A stretch of 64,000 nt of DNA. It comes from Bog-1198 sp963727045 (GTDB taxonomy: Bacteria > Pseudomonadota > Gammaproteobacteria > Steroidobacterales > Steroidobacteraceae). Positions 25,586-35,732 of the stretch are shown here, in pieces (the stretch's first letter is position 1; each line of letters opens with the position of its first letter). The position numbers and the translations under genes were made by a program. Under the pieces are notes generated by a model. That model saw only the letters and a list, made by a program, of their open reading frames with translations, was not told where the DNA came from and did not search any database. The DNA lies in assembly GCA_963727045.1 (NCBI GenBank), contig CAVSES010000001.1, positions 248,001 to 312,000 of the forward strand, given 5' to 3'.

Positions 25586-26686
25586 ATGCTTTTTGACGCT
25601 TTTTCCGCACGCGGCCTCACGCTTGCCAATCGGATGGTCATGTCGCCCATGACCCGAAGCCGCGCCGTCGAGGGGAATGCGCCCAATGCGCTGATGGCTG
25701 AATACTATGGTCAGCGCGCCGCGGCGGGCCTCATCATCACCGAAGGCACATCACCTTCACCGAATGGTCTCGGCTATCCGCGCATTCCGGGTCTATATGA
25801 CCAGGCCCACGTGCGCGGCTGGAAATTGGTCACCTCGGCCGTTCATGGCAGGGGCGGCAAGATCTTCGTGCAGCTCATGCACACCGGCAGGGTCACCCAC
25901 ACTGCCAATCTTCCGGCCGGAGCAGAGGTCGTGGGACCCGGGACGGCCGTTTGTCCCGGCGAGATGTACACGGACGCGAAGGGCATGCAGACCTACAGCG
26001 TTCCGCGCGCGATGAGCGATGTCGATATCGCGCACGCCGTGGGCGAATATGCTGCGGCAGCCTGTCTCGCGCTCGAGGCCGGCTTCGATGGGGTGGAACT
26101 TCACGGCGCGAACGGCTACCTGATCGAGCAATTTCTCAATCCTCTTGTCAATCAACGCAACGATGCATACGCGACGGGCATCGAGGGGCGAAACAAGTTT
26201 GCGATCGAGGTTGCGGGCGCGGTGGCAAAAGCGATCGGTGCCGAGCGCGTCGGAATCCGCTTGTCGCCGTATGGAGTTTTCAACGGCACCGGTGAGTTCC
26301 CTGATGTTCAGGTGCAGTACTTCGCGCTGGCGAAGCAGCTCTCCTCGTTGCGGCTCCTGTACGTGCACCTGGTGGATCATTCCTCGATGGGTGCGCCGCC
26401 GGTTCCTGCCGAATTCAAAGTCAGGCTTCGCGACAGCTTCAACGGGGTATTCATTTTGTCGGGCGGCTTCACCCGTGCGACGGCGGAGACCGCCCTCGTC
26501 GAGAAACGGGGCGACCTCGTCGCCTTCGGCCGGTGCTTCCTGGCCAACCCGGACCTGGTGACGCGTCTGCGCCAAGACGCCGCGCTCAACACGCCGGACC
26601 CTTCGACCTTTTATACCCCGGGTCCCAAGGGCTACACGGACTACGCGGCGCTCAATTCCCGAGGGGCCGGCGTGCAGACGGTTTGA
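25586..26686 (+). CDS. Old yellow enzyme-type NADH:flavin oxidoreductase (NemA-like)
   Basis: A 366-residue FMN enzyme of classical OYE type that reduces activated C=C bonds, and sometimes nitro esters, with NAD(P)H. FMN-barrel motifs are present: LANRMVMSPMTRSRA, GLIITEGTSP, VQLMHTGR, and the substrate-anion pair in ELHGANGYLIEQFLNP (His and Asn). The end has FGRCFLANPDLVTRL, which binds the phosphate of FMN. Length fits the family. It stands alone between a divergent small gene and a convergent secreted protein. Confidence 0.92.
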   Translation: MLFDAFSARGLTLANRMVMSPMTRSRAVEGNAPNALMAEYYGQRAAAGLIITEGTSPSPNGLGYPRIPGLYDQAHVRGWKLVTSAVHGRGGKIFVQLMHTGRVTHTANLPAGAEVVGPGTAVCPGEMYTDAKGMQTYSVPRAMSDVDIAHAVGEYAAAACLALEAGFDGVELHGANGYLIEQFLNPLVNQRNDAYATGIEGRNKFAIEVAGAVAKAIGAERVGIRLSPYGVFNGTGEFPDVQVQYFALAKQLSSLRLLYVHLVDHSSMGAPPVPAEFKVRLRDSFNGVFILSGGFTRATAETALVEKRGDLVAFGRCFLANPDLVTRLRQDAALNTPDPSTFYTPGPKGYTDYAALNSRGAGVQTV

Positions 26687-26699
26687 CGGACCGGGACGG

Positions 26700-27206
26700 T
26701 CATGGGCGTTCGAAAACCAGATGGTTCTTGAATTTATTTCCCTTGTCATCCTTGCCTTGATCGACTTCGCGGAATGTCCTGCCGTCCGCGGAAATCGTCT
26801 CAAGTTCCCACTCGACGACCTTGCCGCGCTTCGTCCATATGGATTTCCACGTGGTCGCATTGACCATGATGTCGGTCACGGTGTCGGCGATGGGATAATC
26901 GACGAGCGATATGGGCTTGCCGTCAAACGCGGTTGAATATTCCACGTGACCGACGGTGCCGTCGGCCTCGATCCAGTCGCTTTTGATCAGCAGACGACCT
27001 GCACCGGCATCGATCACCTTCATGGTGTATTTCTTCATGGGCGGGGCGGGCTCAAACTTGGACTTCTCGATATTGAGATCCCAGTCTCCCACGAACGCAT
27101 CCAACTTCCCTGCGTTTGCCGTGCCGACGAGTGCCGCTAGTGCGAGGGCGGCGCAGACGCGCGATGTCCCGATCAACTTGCCTGTGCACACGGTCTTCAG
27201 ATTCAC
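26700..27206 (-). CDS. Uncharacterised exported protein, lipocalin-like
   Basis: A 168-residue protein with a signal peptide (RVCAALALAALVGTANA). The mature part begins GKLDAFVGDWDLNIEKSKF and continues as a run of beta strands ending VDQGKDDKGNKFKNHLVFE, a pattern common in uncharacterised secreted proteins with a small lipocalin-like barrel. No catalytic motif is visible. The GTG at 27206 with AGGGA just upstream is preferred to a TTG at 27260. The beta-lactamase-like gene upstream in its own direction ends 125 bases away and may be co-transcribed. Confidence 0.75.
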   Translation of the reverse strand: MNLKTVCTGKLIGTSRVCAALALAALVGTANAGKLDAFVGDWDLNIEKSKFEPAPPMKKYTMKVIDAGAGRLLIKSDWIEADGTVGHVEYSTAFDGKPISLVDYPIADTVTDIMVNATTWKSIWTKRGKVVEWELETISADGRTFREVDQGKDDKGNKFKNHLVFERP

Positions 27207-27330
27207 CGATCCCTGGGATTCAACGGCTCCAGCTTGCACCGGGCCGTCGCGGATCGTCAAGGGTGCCGGTGATCTTGAGTCACGAGCACAATCGACGGCC
27301 TTACCCCAATCTCAAGGCGCTTGGGCAAAC

Positions 27331-28407
<1,077 letters not shown>

Positions 28408-28680
28408 TATGGACTCCCGCTTTCGTGGGTTTGGTTTCCGGGACATGTTCCGGGATGGAGGATCGGTTGACAATCGGTACATGCGGGCGGACGGGGAGTT
28501 GTGACGGTATCCGTGGGCGTGCGACACTTGGAACCATGCGCTTGCGCGGGCCGCCCTGGCCTCTGTGGAGAACGGTCCATACAGTGCGGCGCCGGTGACC
28601 ATGGAGCATTGCGTCGATCGATCCGGGTGGGTTTTGGGTGCCATTCGGCACCCGCCTTGACGCTCGACACTGACGACTAG

Positions 28681-29961
28681 ATGTCGACGTCCATTCTCGA
28701 GCACGGCCGGTTTGGGGTTGCGCCGGACGACCGGCGCCCGCTTGCCGCCTCGGTCCTGTCGTTCACCCTGCTGCTCGCGTGCTACTACATCCTGCGGCCG
28801 GTGCGCGATGCGCTCGCGGCGACGCTTGGGGCCGATTCGATCAAATACCTGAGCAGTGCGGTATTCGTCGCGATGCTCCTGATCGTGCCCGTGTTCGGCT
28901 GGCTGTTCGTGCGGATGCCGAGGCCGCGGCTGGTGCCCTCGTTGTTCGCCTTTTTCATCGTCAATCTCGGCATTTTCGCAACCGCCTTTGCCCGCGCCGA
29001 AGACGGCGGCCCGGCGCTGATGCTCTGGGCCCGTGCGTTCTACGTCTGGGTCACGGTGTTCAACATGTTCGCCGTGTCGGTGTTCTGGAGCCGGATGGCC
29101 GAAGTGTGGAGTGAACCGCAGGGCCGTCGGTACTTCGGTGTGGTGAGCGCCGGGGGCAGCCTCGGCGGCCTGATTGGACCGCTGCTCGCACGTGCGTTGG
29201 TGGCCAACGTTGCCGTCAGCGGCCTTGTATGGATCAGTGCGGCGCTCCTGACCGGTGCAATGATCGCGCTCCATGCAACTGCGCGCGCGCCGGCGGCAGG
29301 CAAAGGAGCGCCGGCTGTGGCGGTCGTGGGGGAGCCGACCGCCTCCGCCACGCTCGAAGGCCTGCGGCTGATCGGCCGCACGCCGTTCCTGGCCGGGATC
29401 GCCGCGTTGGTCAGCCTCGGCTCGCTGCTCGGCATGATCGTTTACATCGAGATGGCGCGTCTCGTGGCGGCAACGATTTCCGGGGCTCCGGCGCGGACGG
29501 AGTTTTACTCCACGCGCGATCTCTGGGTGAACGGCGGCGCGTTTGTGCTGCAGCTGTTTCTCTTGGGGCAGGTGACCCGACGGCTCGGCGTCCGACCGGC
29601 CCTCATCGGCGCCGGCTGCGTGGTGTTCATCGCCTTCGTGGCGCTCGGTCTCGATCCCACGCTGGCCACGCTCACGGGCGTGAGCATCGCGCTGCGCTGT
29701 GCGGAATTTGGTCTCGCGAAGCCCGCGCGTGACATGCTCTACACCGTCGTGCCCCCGGCTGCCAAGTATCAATCAAAGAACGTCATCGATACCGCGTTGT
29801 ACCGTGGTTCCGACATGGCTTCGGGTTGGATACAGTCCGCAATCGGACGGCTCGGCGTCGGTCTCGGCGGCTGGGGCTGGATTGCCGCAGCGCTAACCGT
29901 CTTGCTCACCACGGTGGCGGTATTCGTGGGGAGGGGCTACCGACGGCGGGGCGGCCGATAG
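28681..29961 (+). CDS. MFS-fold transporter related to ATP:ADP / nucleotide translocases
   Basis: A 426-residue protein with about twelve membrane helices. The start LLLACYYILRPVRDALAATL matches the proteobacterial branch related to the TLC/Npt nucleotide exchangers of intracellular bacteria and plastids. In free-living bacteria this branch has no proven substrate. The Arg-Pro-Val-Arg-Asp at the end of helix 1 and SVFWSRMAEVWSEPQGRR are its other conserved parts. The stop overlaps by one base the GTG start of the next gene (TAGTG), so the two are translationally coupled. Confidence 0.82.
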   Translation: MSTSILEHGRFGVAPDDRRPLAASVLSFTLLLACYYILRPVRDALAATLGADSIKYLSSAVFVAMLLIVPVFGWLFVRMPRPRLVPSLFAFFIVNLGIFATAFARAEDGGPALMLWARAFYVWVTVFNMFAVSVFWSRMAEVWSEPQGRRYFGVVSAGGSLGGLIGPLLARALVANVAVSGLVWISAALLTGAMIALHATARAPAAGKGAPAVAVVGEPTASATLEGLRLIGRTPFLAGIAALVSLGSLLGMIVYIEMARLVAATISGAPARTEFYSTRDLWVNGGAFVLQLFLLGQVTRRLGVRPALIGAGCVVFIAFVALGLDPTLATLTGVSIALRCAEFGLAKPARDMLYTVVPPAAKYQSKNVIDTALYRGSDMASGWIQSAIGRLGVGLGGWGWIAAALTVLLTTVAVFVGRGYRRRGGR

Positions 29962-30236
29962 TGCCGTCCGTTCGCCTCGATGTGTACATTCAGCCGCGCG
30001 CATCGAAGACCGAGATCGCGGGAATGCACGATGGCATGATGAAGATTCGCATCTCGGCGCCGGCGGTTGAGAATGCCGCCAACCGCGCCTTGATCGATTT
30101 CATGGCGCAGCGGCTGGGAGTCGCGAAGCGCAATGTGCGCATCGTATCCGGCAGCGCCAACCGAAAGAAGGTCCTGGAAATCGACGGCGTCGGCGCCGAG
30201 GCGATCGCCGCACTCCTCAAGTCGGCACAGCCCTGA
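29961..30236 (+). CDS. DUF167 family protein (YggU-like)
   Basis: A 91-residue small conserved protein. Family motifs are clear: VYIQPRASKTEIAG, RISAPAVENAANRALIDFMA and VRIVSGSANRKKVLEI. These Asn/Arg-rich surfaces suggest nucleic-acid or nucleotide binding, but the function of YggU is not established. The GTG at 29961 is used because it abuts the transporter stop and the conserved family sequence starts there; a longer frame from 29826 runs inside the transporter gene. Confidence 0.9.
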   Translation: MPSVRLDVYIQPRASKTEIAGMHDGMMKIRISAPAVENAANRALIDFMAQRLGVAKRNVRIVSGSANRKKVLEIDGVGAEAIAALLKSAQP

Positions 30237-30288
30237 GGCAGGGCGGTGAGAAGTCCGGCGCCGCGCCCGTTACCCGCCGCGCGCGGCG

Positions 30289-30495
30289 TTATTGAAGCGC
30301 AATATCGCCGGTGAATTCGACATGTATCTTGAGTCCCGCAACCTGGAGCGTCATTTTCGCCGGAAACGATTCAGTGCCCGCGATGGAGCCGTCCGCGGTG
30401 GCTTTCGCCACGGCATGCTCGATTTCCCGCTGCGAACTGATTCCGACCAATTTGAGGAACTTTCGTATGCTCAAGTTCAACGCGTCTTCGTTCAT
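30289..30495 (-). CDS. DUF6494-like small conserved protein
   Basis: A 68-residue protein starting MNEDALNLSIRKFLKLVGIS, then SQREIEHAVAKATADG and a beta strand part ending in GDIALQ. This start is strongly conserved in a small family (DUF6494 as I recall) found in proteobacteria, often as an isolated gene. No function is known. It overlaps nothing and points away from the TPP enzyme gene. Confidence 0.75.
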   Translation of the reverse strand: MNEDALNLSIRKFLKLVGISSQREIEHAVAKATADGSIAGTESFPAKMTLQVAGLKIHVEFTGDIALQ

Positions 30496-30609
30496 GGGAT
30501 TCTCACAGGGATGGTGCGTGCAAATGCGTCACCCGTGCGATTGTAGTCCTTACGCGCGGTGCCGCGAGTAAGATCTTCGCCATTCAAGAGCCACACGGGG
30601 TCAGACCTC

Positions 30610-32151
30610 ATGAAGGGTGCGCAAGCCGTCCTGAAGACTCTCGCCGACCACGGCGTCGAGGTCTGTTTTTCGAACCCCGGCACGAGCGAGATGCAGCTCG
30701 TCGCCGCGTTCGATCAGGAGTCCCGGGTGAGACCCGTCCTCTGCCTGTTCGAAGGAGTTGCGACGGGAGCCGCCGATGGCTATGCCCGGGTGGCCGGCAA
30801 GCCGGCGGCCACGCTTCTGCACCTGGGCGCAGGACTCTCCAACGGATCGGCGAACCTGCACAACGCGCGCCGCGCCGGATCGCCCATCGTCAACATCGTC
30901 GGCGATCACGCGACCTATCATCGCGCCCTGGACGCGCCACTCTCCTCGGATATCGCTGCACTGGCGAAGCCTGTGTCCGTCTGGGTGCGGACGGCGGAAA
31001 CGGCACAGGACGCTGCTTCGCTGACCTCCGAAGCCCTGCGGGCCAGTCAAGCCGGAGCAGGCGGTCCGGCGACCTTGATCCTGCCGGCGGACTGCATGTG
31101 GTCGGAGAGTCCGGGTCCCGCTCACACGACCGGCGCGACGGCACGTACTCGACCCGAGACGGCCCGGATCGCGGCGATTGCGCAGACGCTCAAGGCCGCA
31201 AAGAAGCCCATGCTTCTCCTGGGCTCGGGCGCTCTGAGCGAGCGGGGACTCATCGCGGCGGGGCGCATCGCGCAATGCGGCGTGCGCATCGTCATGGATA
31301 CATTCGTCGCGCGTCAGCCCCGCGGAGCGGGCCGATTCGCCCCGGAAAGGATGCAGTATTTCGGCGAAATGGCGCTTGCGGGTTTGCAGGGCATCGACTT
31401 GATGGTTCTGGCATCCACCAAGGCCCCGGTCGCGTTCTTCGCCTATCCTGGAGCACCGAGTGTGCTGGTGCCGGAAGGGTGCAGCGTGCAGACTCTGTCG
31501 CGGCCGGAAGAGGATGGTGAATTCGCCCTCCAAGCGCTCGCAGACGCCCTGGCCGCCGCGCCGGAATCGGTGAGGGTACCCTTGAAAATAGATGAATCGG
31601 CGCCCGTGGGTGCGTTGACTCCGACGACCGTGGGGGCGTCGGTGGCCAGACACCTGCCGGCAAATGCCATCGTGTCGGAAGATGCGGTGACCGCCGGACT
31701 TCCGGTTTATGCACAGACGTGTGCAGGTCGCCCCCACGATTGGCTCTTTCTCACCGGAGGATCCATCGGCCAGGGCATCCCTGTCGCGATCGGCGCGGCC
31801 ATCGCGAAGCCTCAATGCAAGGTCGTCTGTCTCACCGGGGATGGTGCGGCTGCTTATACCGTGCAGGCACTGTGGACGTTGGCGCGCGAGAAGCTCGATG
31901 TCGCGGTGGTCCTGTTCGCCAATCGCGCTTATCGCATTCTCGACATGGAGCTCGCACGGACCCAGTCGGGCGGGGCGGGCTCCCGGGCTCGAAGCCTTCT
32001 CTCGCTCACCGATCCGACGATGGATTGGGTGTCCATCGCCTCGGGGTTCGGGGTACGGTCAAGCCGCTGTGAAACAGCGGAGTCGTTCGACGCCGCATTT
32101 GCGCGGTCGATGACGCAGAGCGGTCCGAGCTTCATCGAGGCGGTGATTTAG
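30610..32151 (+). CDS. Thiamine-diphosphate enzyme, acetolactate synthase large subunit-like
   Basis: A 513-residue member of the acetolactate synthase/benzoylformate decarboxylase family. The conserved glutamate that activates ThDP is in LFEGVATGAADGYAR, and the metal/ThDP motif is GDGAAAYTVQALWTLARE ending in Asn (LFANRAY). The middle domain is divergent and lacks the FAD-site signature I would expect in true acetolactate synthase. No small regulatory subunit follows, so isoleucine/valine synthesis is unlikely; a 2-oxoacid decarboxylase or carboligase is more plausible. Start ATG at 30610. Confidence 0.85.
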   Translation: MKGAQAVLKTLADHGVEVCFSNPGTSEMQLVAAFDQESRVRPVLCLFEGVATGAADGYARVAGKPAATLLHLGAGLSNGSANLHNARRAGSPIVNIVGDHATYHRALDAPLSSDIAALAKPVSVWVRTAETAQDAASLTSEALRASQAGAGGPATLILPADCMWSESPGPAHTTGATARTRPETARIAAIAQTLKAAKKPMLLLGSGALSERGLIAAGRIAQCGVRIVMDTFVARQPRGAGRFAPERMQYFGEMALAGLQGIDLMVLASTKAPVAFFAYPGAPSVLVPEGCSVQTLSRPEEDGEFALQALADALAAAPESVRVPLKIDESAPVGALTPTTVGASVARHLPANAIVSEDAVTAGLPVYAQTCAGRPHDWLFLTGGSIGQGIPVAIGAAIAKPQCKVVCLTGDGAAAYTVQALWTLAREKLDVAVVLFANRAYRILDMELARTQSGGAGSRARSLLSLTDPTMDWVSIASGFGVRSSRCETAESFDAAFARSMTQSGPSFIEAVI

Positions 32152-32157
32152 GTTCCT

Positions 32158-33372
32158 CTACATGCCGAATTGAAACCGGTAGCGGACGGCGATCTGGATC
32201 TGGGTGTCGATGGATCCGGGCGCTTCTGCATACAGCGCGCGCGGCGGAAACGCGCTCGTGACACGGATCCATTCGGCGACCAGCTGCCAATGATCGTCGA
32301 ATTCGTGACTCCACGCGGCGGTCCAGGCATGTCCGGTTTGGTCGCTCGGGGGCCCATAAAAGCCGCTCGACTGATGCGTGCCGAAGTCATCGAAGCGGGC
32401 CGTCAACCGCTCCTTGCCCCGTTCGAAGCTCGCGAGTGCGAATGCCGCATGATAGGTCATCACGAATTGCCCATCGCCCGCCGAGTCAGGGCCGATGACG
32501 GTATCGCCGTCGAGGTACTGGGCGATGAAAGTCCATCGGGCATCGGGTTCCAGCCGTGCGCCGTAGCTTGAAAAGCGGGTTCGCCACGCGCCGCCGCCGG
32601 CTTGTGTGAAAGCGCCCGGGTCGGCCCTGTTGTCGTAACGCAAGGCGCGAATTTCGAGCCGATCGTGATGGCGCCAGGTCAGTCCGGCGTAATATCCCGG
32701 TTTGCGGTCGATCTCGTGATAAAAGGTGATGGGCGGCCGTCCCAGCCCGCCGAACAGCGTCGACGGGCGGTCGGTGAGGGCGAAACCGCGTTCAGCGACC
32801 AGGGCGCCCGCCGGATCGTTCCATGCGTAGGCTGCCGCGACCAATGCCACATCGCCGAAGTAGCCGCTGCTCGCACCGAGCCAGCGCGCTTCCAGCTCGG
32901 CACCGATGGTGCGAAATTCCTCGCCCATCCATGCATTGAGCGCCGAGGGCGTGATGGCGTAAGCCTCGCTCCATCCCGGCCCGCGGTTTTCGAGCGACAC
33001 CGGCATGTAGAACGCGCCGATGCGGGCTCGCCATCGAAGGGCGTTCGTGGGATAGGGCCGCACGTCGGCGAAGAACTCGCTCAAGTCGGCGGGGTTTCGA
33101 TCATGATCGCCGTAGGCATCGGCGACTCCGTGCAAGGTCACGATGTCCGACAACCTCAGGCGCGCCGCCATGAACGCTCTGCCGAGCCGCAGGTCTTCGT
33201 GATCGGGATCGAAGCGAAGATTGCCGAGGCCCCCGTCGAGGAACGATGTATCCCCGGTTGCATGGACCCAGCGCATGTCGAGCGCGCCGTCGATGTTCAA
33301 CTGATCGCCCGCCGCTGCGAATCCGGCAAGGAGGCACGCGATCGCGCCCAATACGCAGCGGCGAGCGTGCAT
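32158..33372 (-). CDS. Outer-membrane porin-like beta-barrel protein
   Basis: A 404-residue exported protein with signal peptide (CVLGAIACLLAGFAAAG). The mature sequence is made of amphipathic beta strands with many Trp/Tyr/Arg residues and turns, like OprO/phosphate-selective or carbohydrate porins. It ends in YRFQFGM; the usual C-terminal Phe is present two residues before the end. GGGAG lies five bases before the ATG at 33372. The upstream cupredoxin gene ends at the same bases (TGATG), so translation is coupled and the two products probably function together. Transported solute unknown. Confidence 0.75.
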   Translation of the reverse strand: MHARRCVLGAIACLLAGFAAAGDQLNIDGALDMRWVHATGDTSFLDGGLGNLRFDPDHEDLRLGRAFMAARLRLSDIVTLHGVADAYGDHDRNPADLSEFFADVRPYPTNALRWRARIGAFYMPVSLENRGPGWSEAYAITPSALNAWMGEEFRTIGAELEARWLGASSGYFGDVALVAAAYAWNDPAGALVAERGFALTDRPSTLFGGLGRPPITFYHEIDRKPGYYAGLTWRHHDRLEIRALRYDNRADPGAFTQAGGGAWRTRFSSYGARLEPDARWTFIAQYLDGDTVIGPDSAGDGQFVMTYHAAFALASFERGKERLTARFDDFGTHQSSGFYGPPSDQTGHAWTAAWSHEFDDHWQLVAEWIRVTSAFPPRALYAEAPGSIDTQIQIAVRYRFQFGM

Positions 33373-34112
33373 CAATACTCCCAATCCTTGCGCCGCGGCC
33401 GCGGTTCCGGTTGGTTGCGAAGCTCGCGCACCAACTGGATCCGGCTGGATGTGACATCGTGATCGTCCACGTGCACGGTGCGGCTCAAGGTCTCTGAACT
33501 GTCCGCGACGAAAGGACTCCACAGACTGACCCGATACTCGCCCCCCTTGAGGTTCTGCAGCCGCAGCATGCCGTTGGCATCCGTCTGGCCGAAGAAGGGG
33601 GCATCGGTGACGTAGATGTAGCCGACCATCGCATCGTGAATGTTGCAGCCAAGCACCACCAGGCCCTCGCGCTCGAAGGTCACGGGGGGATGGCGCACGC
33701 CCTTGTAGAGAGGCAGCTGAAATTTCTTGGCCGCGGAAAACGAATAGACCTGATGGCTCACCGAATCGTTGTTCGGGAACTCGACGCTGGTGCCGGTGGC
33801 GACCACGAGGACGTTGGGTGCAAACTCGAGGTCGCGCTGGTCCATGACCGCGGGCGTCTGCGCTGGCTTGAAACCGCGCGCCTCAGCAGTCGTCGCGGTG
33901 ACGACCACGCCGCTCACGCCATGCCCGAGCCGGTCGGTGACGTTCACCGCCAACTCGCCTGCCGAGCAGCTCCCGGTTCCCGCCGACGCGATCACGCACG
34001 ACAGTGTGATTTGCGTCGCAAAACGGCGCGCAGCGATCGCGAACTTGGTCGCATATCGTGCGCCGCCGGAACGGTGTCGCCGCGAACAAAATGTGTGCCA
34101 CACATGAGACAT
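33372..34112 (-). CDS. Cupredoxin-fold periplasmic protein (methylamine-utilisation MauL-like)
   Basis: A 246-residue exported protein that looks like a blue-copper protein followed by a carboxypeptidase-regulatory-like beta domain. Candidate copper ligands are His120 (DSVSHQVYSF), Cys156, His159 and Met162 (LGCNIHDAMVGYIYV), the normal His/Cys-x2-His-x2-Met set. Proteins of this type are often annotated as methylamine utilisation protein, though no other mau gene is here. The ATG at 34112 is chosen for AGAGGT six bases before it. It is coupled through TGATG to the porin gene, suggesting an envelope redox or copper-related pair. Confidence 0.8.
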   Translation of the reverse strand: MSHVWHTFCSRRHRSGGARYATKFAIAARRFATQITLSCVIASAGTGSCSAGELAVNVTDRLGHGVSGVVVTATTAEARGFKPAQTPAVMDQRDLEFAPNVLVVATGTSVEFPNNDSVSHQVYSFSAAKKFQLPLYKGVRHPPVTFEREGLVVLGCNIHDAMVGYIYVTDAPFFGQTDANGMLRLQNLKGGEYRVSLWSPFVADSSETLSRTVHVDDHDVTSSRIQLVRELRNQPEPRPRRKDWEY

Positions 34113-34215
34113 GCGATTACCTCTGCACATAATGCGGAGTTTCGCGCCGCGTATCCTTGCGCCAGTGCTCGAAATCGCCAGGCACGCCACACCCTGGGGC
34201 GGCCGGTGAGGGGGT

Positions 34216-35253
34216 TCAGGCCAGCGGCAGATTGTGTGGCCGGACCAGCAGGTGCCAATCCTGATGTTCCTCGAGAATCAGCGCGATCGCGGCCTCGATC
34301 GCGGCCTTGAGCGCGGCGGCCCTGCTCGTTGAATTCTCATCATCGAGTGCCTTGCGAATGCGGTCCATTGCCCCTTGCAATTCACCGACCAGTCGTTCGG
34401 ACGTCGTGCCGAGGCGGTAGGCCTCCGATTGCGCGAGCGCACCGTGCAGGGAGGAGCCGAGCGCCGGAAAGAACATCGTGATCAGAGACAGCCACAGCGT
34501 GTGAATGGCGAGGTGCAGCAGCGCGCCAATCGCGGTCAGCGCGAACAGAACGCTGTTCAACGTGTGGATGCGATGCTTGAGCGCATGCTGTTTGTTGGCT
34601 GTTCGATAATGGTAGTGACGCTGCTGCTCGAGTATGTCGATCGTCCAGCGCGCGTAGCTCAAGATGAAGGCGGGGTCGGACCAGGCGGCGGCCAGCAGGC
34701 GCCGCGCCATCGGTTCGTTGTCCACGCACAGTTCGGCGATGTCGTTGGCGCCGCGCAAGTGCTGTCCGGGGTCGAATACGCGCAAATACCAGTTGGGTTC
34801 GGCGCCGCGTGCGTCAAAGTCGAGCAGGGGTGCGAGCATGGGCAGATACCAGCTCAGCTCCGCCGTGGTGCGCGCCCGCAGCCATTGCGCCTGCCAGTCG
34901 CACTTGTGCCCGCGCCAATAAATCGCGCTGACGGTGCCGATCACCATGACTTCACCGACCGCCCACAAACCCGCGTAGGGGTGCAGGAAATGGTTTGCGC
35001 TGTCCCATCCGAGCGCGAGCGGCATCACGGCAAACAGCACGGCGATCGCACTCAAGAGATAGATCGCCCAGAAGCCGCTTCGGTAGCGGTTCCCGTAGTG
35101 CAGTGCACGTTCGTCGAACCGTTGATGCGGACCCGCGATGGCTTCGATGAGCGGCAACAGGGCCGGCGGTGCCTGCGGCTCAGGGGCCGGCGGCAGCGAT
35201 TCGACGTGGGCTCCGATCAACAACAGCCGCTGAACGAATTGATGCAGCGCCAT
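34216..35253 (-). CDS. Four-helix membrane protein, SLATT/DUF4231-like, of the TIR-STAND cassette
   Basis: A 345-residue inner-membrane protein. Two helices lie in FWAIYLLSAIAVLFAVMPLA and YAGLWAVGEVMVIGTVSAIYW. These are followed by a cytosolic region with WQAQWLRARTTAELSWYLPM and a second pair of helices (SVLFALTAIGALLHLAIH and LWLSLITMFFPAL), then an Ala-rich helical tail. The WLxxRxxAE pattern after a helix pair is like SLATT/DUF4231 membrane proteins, which are predicted pore-forming effectors in bacterial conflict systems; assignment is tentative. It lies eight bases after the PGDYG-like gene and is last in the four-gene cassette starting at 40345. Confidence 0.72.
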   Translation of the reverse strand: MALHQFVQRLLLIGAHVESLPPAPEPQAPPALLPLIEAIAGPHQRFDERALHYGNRYRSGFWAIYLLSAIAVLFAVMPLALGWDSANHFLHPYAGLWAVGEVMVIGTVSAIYWRGHKCDWQAQWLRARTTAELSWYLPMLAPLLDFDARGAEPNWYLRVFDPGQHLRGANDIAELCVDNEPMARRLLAAAWSDPAFILSYARWTIDILEQQRHYHYRTANKQHALKHRIHTLNSVLFALTAIGALLHLAIHTLWLSLITMFFPALGSSLHGALAQSEAYRLGTTSERLVGELQGAMDRIRKALDDENSTSRAAALKAAIEAAIALILEEHQDWHLLVRPHNLPLA

Positions 35254-35261
35254 CCTGCGGC

Positions 35262-35732
35262 TCACTCGATGATTTGGTAAGTCGTGGCGAAAATCTCCGG
35301 CGACACGATGCCAAGACTGCCATCGCCATAGTCCACCAGCCACTCGCCCGGACGGCCGCTCAGGCGCGACACTCCGTCGGCAAGCAACACCTCGAAGGGC
35401 TCCGTCATCGGCACTCCCATGATGCGATTCGGCAGGCTGACGTATCGGCCGCCTTCGCCGGCGACCGTCGGCGGGACGGGACGGTATTTGTCCGCAAATC
35501 GCGCCCGCGAGACTCGCCAGTGTTCACCCGCCGTACCGGTGATGATGGCATCACCGGGCGCGGCATGCACGAGGCCCTCCGAGGTTTGAACCGTGCACGC
35601 GACCGGCGTGAACCGCACGTCGATTTCGCGCTCGAGCTTGCGCGCGAAGATTCGCCGCGGATCGGCGCTGATGAGTTTCGAATAGCCCCTCTGCCCGCTC
35701 GAGGCGTACACCGGCAGGGTTCCGCGCGTCAC
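35262..35732 (-). CDS. PGDYG-like small protein of the TIR-STAND cassette
   Basis: A 156-residue soluble beta-rich protein. Two similar segments are visible: APGDAIITGTAGEHWRVSRA and RPGEWLVDYGDGSLGIVSPE. These Pro-Gly-Asp/Glu plus Val-Phe-Tyr patterns match the PGDYG family as I remember it, which has no known activity. It starts with GTG directly after the TAA of the nSTAND gene (no gap), with GAGG five bases upstream. The tight spacing says it is made together with the nSTAND and TIR proteins, perhaps as a sensor or ligand-binding partner. Confidence 0.7.
   Translation of the reverse strand: MTRGTLPVYASSGQRGYSKLISADPRRIFARKLEREIDVRFTPVACTVQTSEGLVHAAPGDAIITGTAGEHWRVSRARFADKYRPVPPTVAGEGGRYVSLPNRIMGVPMTEPFEVLLADGVSRLSGRPGEWLVDYGDGSLGIVSPEIFATTYQIIE

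Noticed and set aside
28408..29772. A 450-codon N-terminal extension of the beta-lactamase-like gene
   Set aside because: The extension lies opposite the transporter gene and is Arg/His-rich low-quality sequence; a signal peptide and ribosome site mark the real start near 28407.
30275..30288. Self-complementary CGCCGCGCGCGGCG after the DUF167 gene
   Set aside because: No loop is available for a hairpin and GC-repeat runs of this size are expected by chance here; not called as a terminator.
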